Source of the DNA: Larix kaempferi
Taxonomy: Eukaryota > Streptophyta > Pinopsida > Pinales > Pinaceae
DNA length: 64,000 nucleotides
Direction: 5' to 3'
Assembly: GCA_027924585.1 (NCBI GenBank)
Contig: BSBM01000096.1
Coordinates: forward strand, 5,827,501 to 5,891,500
How positions within the stretch are numbered: position 1 is the stretch's first letter; each line of letters opens with the position of its first letter. Made by a program: the position numbers and the translations under genes. Below the pieces are notes generated by a model. It did no database searches and was not told where the DNA came from. It saw only the letters and a list, made by a program, of their open reading frames with translations. Shown piece after piece: positions 58,994-64,000 of this stretch.

Positions 58994-61900
58994 TGTAACA
59001 TCACGTAATTTCATAAAAATTTAAAATTTTTGATAACAACATTAATCATGATAATAATAATTGCGGAAATAAATAATGGAGATTGCGACAGCATTAATTG
59101 TACAATTGTTAGTACTAAACATACTTTAATTTCTGTTTTAGCAGCAAAATGATAATGACAGTTTAAAAATATAATTACTAACCCTGATTATGATAACAAA
59201 AGTACTAAACGATTTGTAATTTGATGCGACACTATTTTATTTTTGCAATGATACTGGCTGTTTGAATTTGCTACATAAGGGTGTCCTACGAGGTACCCTA
59301 GAGCTTACTTAGCTGCAACGCTAAAGCATATTGATTGTCCCGTGTGCAGACGACAGGTAAGAACGATGTACACGTAATTCAGTTTTCAGCGTCATAATTA
59401 ATTAGATGTTATAATTTCTGTTACGACTCACCAGAAGTGAGCAGGTATGGGTTTCAAATGCTATAATTACTGTTTTAAGATGTTGCTTGACAACTCCACA
59501 ATGTTGTAGAAAAGAATTCTCCATTTACGTCATCATGCTGAAAGACTAAATGATGTAAATCTTGAAATTGTTCTAGCAAGTTTCGTTGTCGTCTAAGATA
59601 ATTAGTTATATTTATAGTACCCATGTAATTGACCTACTACGATTTATTTAAGTTTGAAAAGAGAGGATAAGTAAGTCCACATAACAATTGTCTAACTTTA
59701 TGTTAATCTTTTCCCTTTGGATTCAATGAAATGATAATCCTATAGAATATCCATACTTATGATAATAGAATTTATATGAATGCCAAAGTGTAACTAGGTT
59801 AGTATTAAAATCTCTTTGTGTATGGACTACAACCATTATAAATCTATAATGTTTGAACTATACATGATTGTAACTATTTGTTTGAATGTCATAAGTGAAA
59901 ATAACATTGGAATATAACACTGACATGCATTAAGTATTGGCAGGGTGGCGAACAGCTGATTCATTAATGGCACAAGGCTCGATCTGTCCAGGAAATCGAG
60001 TTTTGATCTTGCATTTATGGTTTGAAATGAACTCTCCCATGACAAGGATCGCTACCACTCCACGTAAAGTATGAACACTGAAAGATTGTAAACTGAGACT
60101 CCTTATCAACGATTGTGAGTTGGTATTCTCCGAGTTGGAGGTAGAAACTATCCAACGTAATCCACTGTGGCACTTACCCTGCGTGTGAAATGACAGTGCA
60201 TTGAATGTTAGGGTTGTTCGAACCAAAGCATCGTTGGCACAATTGAGAACGTTGATTTTGATGGATTTGGGCCGTTCGATTAAAACCCTAACCTCTGTCG
60301 TTGGAAATGGTTTATGGGTTTGGAAAAAGCTGTTTAGAGTTTCTATTGTTTCGGCCCGTGGTCGACAGGCTACCAAAATTTTCTAAGGTTAGCAGGAGGT
60401 TTCGACTTCGAATTTCATAGGTAGATTTTGGAGTTGCAGGTTTTAAGCCAGGGTTATGGCAATGTAAAATGAGACCGACACTTAAATTTTGAGTTGATAA
60501 CGTGTAAATGGCTTCGTGTTTCCTCGTTCTAAGTTTGTATGAGACATACCCAAATGTATTTTAATGGAAGTTTCCCCATCTCGTTTCCCAGTAGCTATCT
60601 CGGCGTCTTTTTGGAGTTTAGCAAAGAACTTGGTCTTCATTTAAAAGGGTAAGCTCTTGAACGTAAGTGATATTTTCAATTCTTTGTTAAGTTATAAGTG
60701 GTGCTATTAACAAATACTAAGCTATGGTTCTTTTTTTCGAAGTTGCAGGTGTCGAGGACCGAAATGTGACAAGGGTTTCGAAAAGAGAACGTGACCTTCC
60801 CTCCCTGGTAAGCTTCGGGTCTTTCGATACCTTCATAAGTACCCCTTTTTTCTCAAATGATGTGGTTGGCTTCAACAGAGAGAAGTCGATGTTTTCCATG
60901 GCGTCATCTGTCAAAAGATCCTTTGATATGTATTTTGTATTGATGAGAGACCTTCGTCTCTACTCTCTGTGTTTAATTCAATGCTTAAATTTTTCGTCTA
61001 TGAGGAAAATGTAGACTCAGGTTTAATATTTCAACGATGAAGGAAATAAAACCCTGTTTTAATTTCGTTTGAACATAATGTAAGGTTTTGTTGTTGGGAA
61101 CGAATGATTCCTCTTTCTTGTATATGGAAACTTATAATGGTGAAAACATTTTGACACTCCACTTTTTTTATAAGCTTCACTGTGGGAATGTATGGAGACA
61201 AGGCTCGTCTGACCTGTGCATTAAACTCTAAATATCAAATGTTATACCGTCATTTTTATACAGCGTTCTTGGTTTGGTTTCTAGGTCATAAGTTATATCT
61301 GTTGAAATGTTTTGTTGAAATCAAAACTGTAATTTTTGGAACAACGATTGAAAAGGTTTTGTAATTGCTATGAGTAGAAAGGTAATGGATAGGCATCGAT
61401 TCGATGATTCTCGTTGATTACAAAGTAAACTAAGAGTATGAAATATAAGTTGAAATATGTGTTAGCGATTTTAATGCTATGAATTGATGTTGTAAAAAAT
61501 TCTTGACTAGGGTTTATATGCTCTATCATAGATGATAACTATAAAATGTATAATATTTCAAGAGGTAGAGAATTCGATTGTAATAAAAACAAATAGGTCA
61601 AACCCTAAGTTGTGTTCTAAAGTCTGAAAAGAATTTAAATAATTATAAAAGAGCTTCCCAAGGATTTTTGGATACTAACTAAATTTTGTTATGTAACTCA
61701 GTTTGGAAATTGATACTTACAGTTTGATTATCTACTGAAAACAGTAACTTATCAGCAATAGAATGTTTATATTATCTCTATTATCTGTTTGAACTGTAAA
61801 TTTATGAAAATGATAGGATAAGAAATGAAACAGTGTGTGTGTATGTGTAATGCGAAAAATGTATGATGATTGTTAAAGACAGTCTTGTTATGATGATCAC

Positions 61901-63125
61901 ATTCTTTTAATTTGCAGCTATATTATTATAATGCAACCATAATATGGTATATAGATATATGATTTCTATCTTTTCCTTTTACATAATAATGTGATGGAAT
62001 TATACAGAATTTATGCATTGTTTGTTTTTCATAAAAACTCTGAAACATTTATAATATATACATGGATATTATACAGAACTCTCTACTATCATTTAACTAT
62101 AGGACGGAAACAAAATAAACATATGAATTCCTCTATTTATCTATCGAATTCATAATGGCAATCTGCCTATCTTTTAATCTATCATTAGTTTGCGTATCTA
62201 TACCGGAGTACAGTGCACAAACAGCATGGGGAAAATATATAGATATTGATTTATCAATTATAATTCATCATTAAACTTAAACTTTCAAACTTTAAACAAA
62301 TCTAGAGTTAAATTCACTTTCGAAACAGGAAACAGAAACATATTAGCTATACAAAACAGAATTACTAACTAAGAATAAGTATAAAATTTGTAGAACCTAG
62401 TAAATCTGTAGGTCATCAAATAGCCCAAGAAGACTGTTCCACCTAACCAATTCCTAAAAACATTCGAGTACTATCTTAGGACCCCCGAGCCTATTCACTG
62501 AACCACCAGGAGGAAGAAACTCAGGAAATAGGACTTCTTCTTGCAATCAAATAACTTTTGAATTCTTCAGTAGTTAGCAGTCCAATAGACCTGCATCAGT
62601 ATCTCTAGTTCTTCTCAGCAATGTTGCAGACTTAAGATTAGAGTCACCACTAGCCTCCCTATTCGAATCTCTCAGTGATCACCTGATGCACATGAGTAAA
62701 TATTCTGCAGAAATATTGATTAAGAGCTGCCTGCTCAATTCGAATTTGCCTTTATAGGCTTCCTAGGCCTTTTCAAATGTTACTGGATCATTAAATGAGC
62801 TTCCTACTCACTCCCTCCACCTGGGGAATAATGCCCTATTTTTAGGGGTAGTTGTCCCATATCCAACAGCTAGTGGTGTGCTGCAACTGATGCCATCTAT
62901 CCCATACCTTCCAACAACTTCCATTCCTCCTAGTGGGTCAGTGAACACTCATTTAATAGTCCTCTTGGGTGTTTGTATCCTAATTAATTTATTTAAATAA
63001 TAATATTTGGTAATTACATTCATCCATGATCAAAACTGATCATAATTACAAAACTTTGTAATTAAATTTAACATAATGTATTTTTCAAATAAAATAATAA
63101 TTCTCAAAAATTTGGGTAGGTGACA
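58994..63125 (-). repeat. LTR3 of D, complete
   Basis: 4.13 kb, TGTAACATCACG to AGGTGACA, collinear with LTR1 over its whole length. Flanks are atgca and atcca. It behaves like a solo LTR sitting in C. It carries the 148-codon minus-strand ORF at 59930-60376 and the exon-like plus-strand block at 60749-60807. Confidence 0.92.
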
Positions 63126-63556
63126 ATCCATGATCATCCTGATCATACAATGCATCCACCTGATGCATACACAATATCTGCCTGATACATATCATCATAC
63201 ATGATCTACCTAATCATACAATGTATCCACCTGACACATATACAAATACATGATCCACCTGATCATACCTGGTACATATCAACATACATGATCTACCTGA
63301 TCATACAATGTATCCACCTGATACATCTACAGATGCATACACATGATCCAACTGATCATATCCAGCATCCAACATGATGCGTACATACATATACATATAA
63401 ATGACCCATTTGATCATATCCAGCATCCAACATGATGCGTATACAGAGCAGTAACTGGAGCATCGTCATGATGCTCATCATCCAGCGCTTATATCCACAG
63501 CCATGGGAAGGATCCTCCTCTCACAATCCTTGGAATGGCTCCAACAAATGTCTCCA
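63126..63556 (-). repeat. 3' untranslated region of C, right part (hairpin array)
   Basis: Continues the array interrupted at 47270. Units include ATGATCA-TCC-TGATCAT, TGCATC-CACCT-GATGCA, TGTATC-CACCT-GATACA, ATGATC-TACCT-GATCAT and GAGCATC-GTCAT-GATGCTC (63458-63476). RNase H ends directly after it. Confidence 0.88.
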
Positions 63557-64000
63557 TCACTTCTTCCTCGAAGTGTCGTCAATATGAAGAACACCAAGCC
63601 TCTCTCTGAAGTACTCGAACTTCACTCTGGCTAGTGGTTTCGTCAGCACAACTGCAACCTGCTCATCCATCGCAACATACAGGAGCTTCACTACTCCTCT
63701 TTGCACCATATCCCTGATATAGTGATATTTGATCTCAATGTGTTTCGACCTATCGTGGAACACCGAGTTCTCAGACAACTTCACACAACTCTGGTTGTCA
63801 CAAAAGATACCAGTAGCCTCCAGCGGAAGATCAAATAACTCAGGCAGTAGCTTCCAGATCCATACTATCTCACAACTAGCCGAACATGCTGCAACATACT
63901 CTACCTCGGCTGTACTCAGTGCTATGCAAGATTGCTTCCTGCTAAACCAAGAGGTCACACCTGATCCCATACTGAAGCGGCACCCAGAAGTGCTCTTCCT
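63557..64000 (-). pseudogene. Copia C RNase H, 3' end of pol, partial
   Basis: Open from the window edge to TGA at 63557-63559. It shows GSGVTSWFSRKQSCIALST, a VEYVAACSASCE block (AEVEY in place of AEAEY), FCDNQSCVKL with the Asp kept, KYHYIRDMVQRG and an end LGVLHIDDTSRKK. Nearly identical in layout to A and B. The rest of pol, gag and the 5' LTR are outside the window, so intactness cannot be judged. It is called a pseudogene because its 3' untranslated region is disrupted by D. Confidence 0.85.

Larger units (their letters stand above)
47271..63125 (-). mobile_element. Chromovirus (Gypsy) locus D with three LTR copies
   Basis: The order is LTR1 (47271-51417), interior (51418-56278), LTR2 truncated at about 58033, a second copy of the C 3' region (58034-58993), and a full LTR3 (58994-63125). 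The outer flanks are atgca on the left of LTR1 and LTR3 and atcca on the right of LTR3, a target-site duplication with one mismatch. The element reads on the minus strand. A simple insertion would have two LTRs, so the locus was rearranged after insertion into C. Confidence 0.9.
45715..64000 (-). mobile_element. Copia retrotransposon C, split by locus D and cut by the window edge
   Basis: The 3' LTR (45715-46358), purine tract and the first 0.9 kb of the 3' untranslated region (46359-47270) lie left of D. The rest of that region (63126-63556) and RNase H (63557-64000) lie right of it. The sequence either side of D joins collinearly with the uninterrupted region of A near 6200 (AACATCCTGAAGCTC followed by TGATCATCCTGATC). 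The left flank is gactt. The other end is outside the window. Confidence 0.9.

Overview
This is transposon-dense, intron-free-looking plant nuclear DNA. I find no intact host gene, rRNA or tRNA gene. Almost everything is LTR retrotransposon: Copia elements, a chromodomain Gypsy, large non-coding derivatives, a solo LTR and nested fragments. The plant assignment rests on primer-binding sites of the plant initiator-Met-tRNA type (TGGTATCAGAGC and a one-base variant), Copia polyproteins in the order gag-PR-INT-RT-RNaseH, a chromovirus with LTRs over 4 kb, and LTR elements nested in LTR elements. The density would suit a large seed-plant genome such as a conifer, but that is inference; nothing here fixes the species.

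Layout. Positions 1-12263 are an inverted partial copy (E', minus strand) of a large non-coding LTR element. It is interrupted by a small non-autonomous Copia-like element (NA, 968-4112, plus) and by a full Copia element (A, 4397-11905, minus, perfect TSD taaag). E' is itself cut by the sister element E (plus, from 12264), which has a 3.2 kb 5' LTR and a non-coding interior. Copia B (17760-24969, minus, perfect TSD tctgg) lies inside E. The 3' LTR of E (27016-) is broken after 446 bp by internally deleted Copia F (27462-about 30815). Copia G (30953-36617, minus, perfect TSD ttgag) lies in old sequence next to a decayed Gypsy gag (36618-37488). A non-autonomous Gypsy-derived element H (39501-43658, perfect TSD cccat) and a solo LTR of the A/B/C family (43761-44409, perfect TSD tattt) follow. 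From 45715 to the end lies Copia C (minus). Its 3' untranslated region is split by chromovirus D at 47271-63125, a rearranged locus with three LTR copies and a duplicated piece of C.

How the parts work together. A, B, C and the solo LTR belong to one lineage. Their LTRs share a palindrome next to the TATA box, and A, B and C share a long 3' untranslated region with a composite minisatellite followed by an array of small inverted repeats. In that array the arms change from unit to unit but stay complementary. Elements A and B also share two nonsense codons. All polyproteins in the window are broken, so activity would depend on proteins supplied in trans.

Most unusual items: (1) the co-varying hairpin arrays in the 3' untranslated regions of A, B and C; (2) a 1.25 kb segment inside Copia B that replaces integrase and the start of RT and reads as four exons in one continuous frame, with introns kept; (3) the TATA-proximal palindrome with compensated changes; (4) the duplication junction at about 58033 in locus D.
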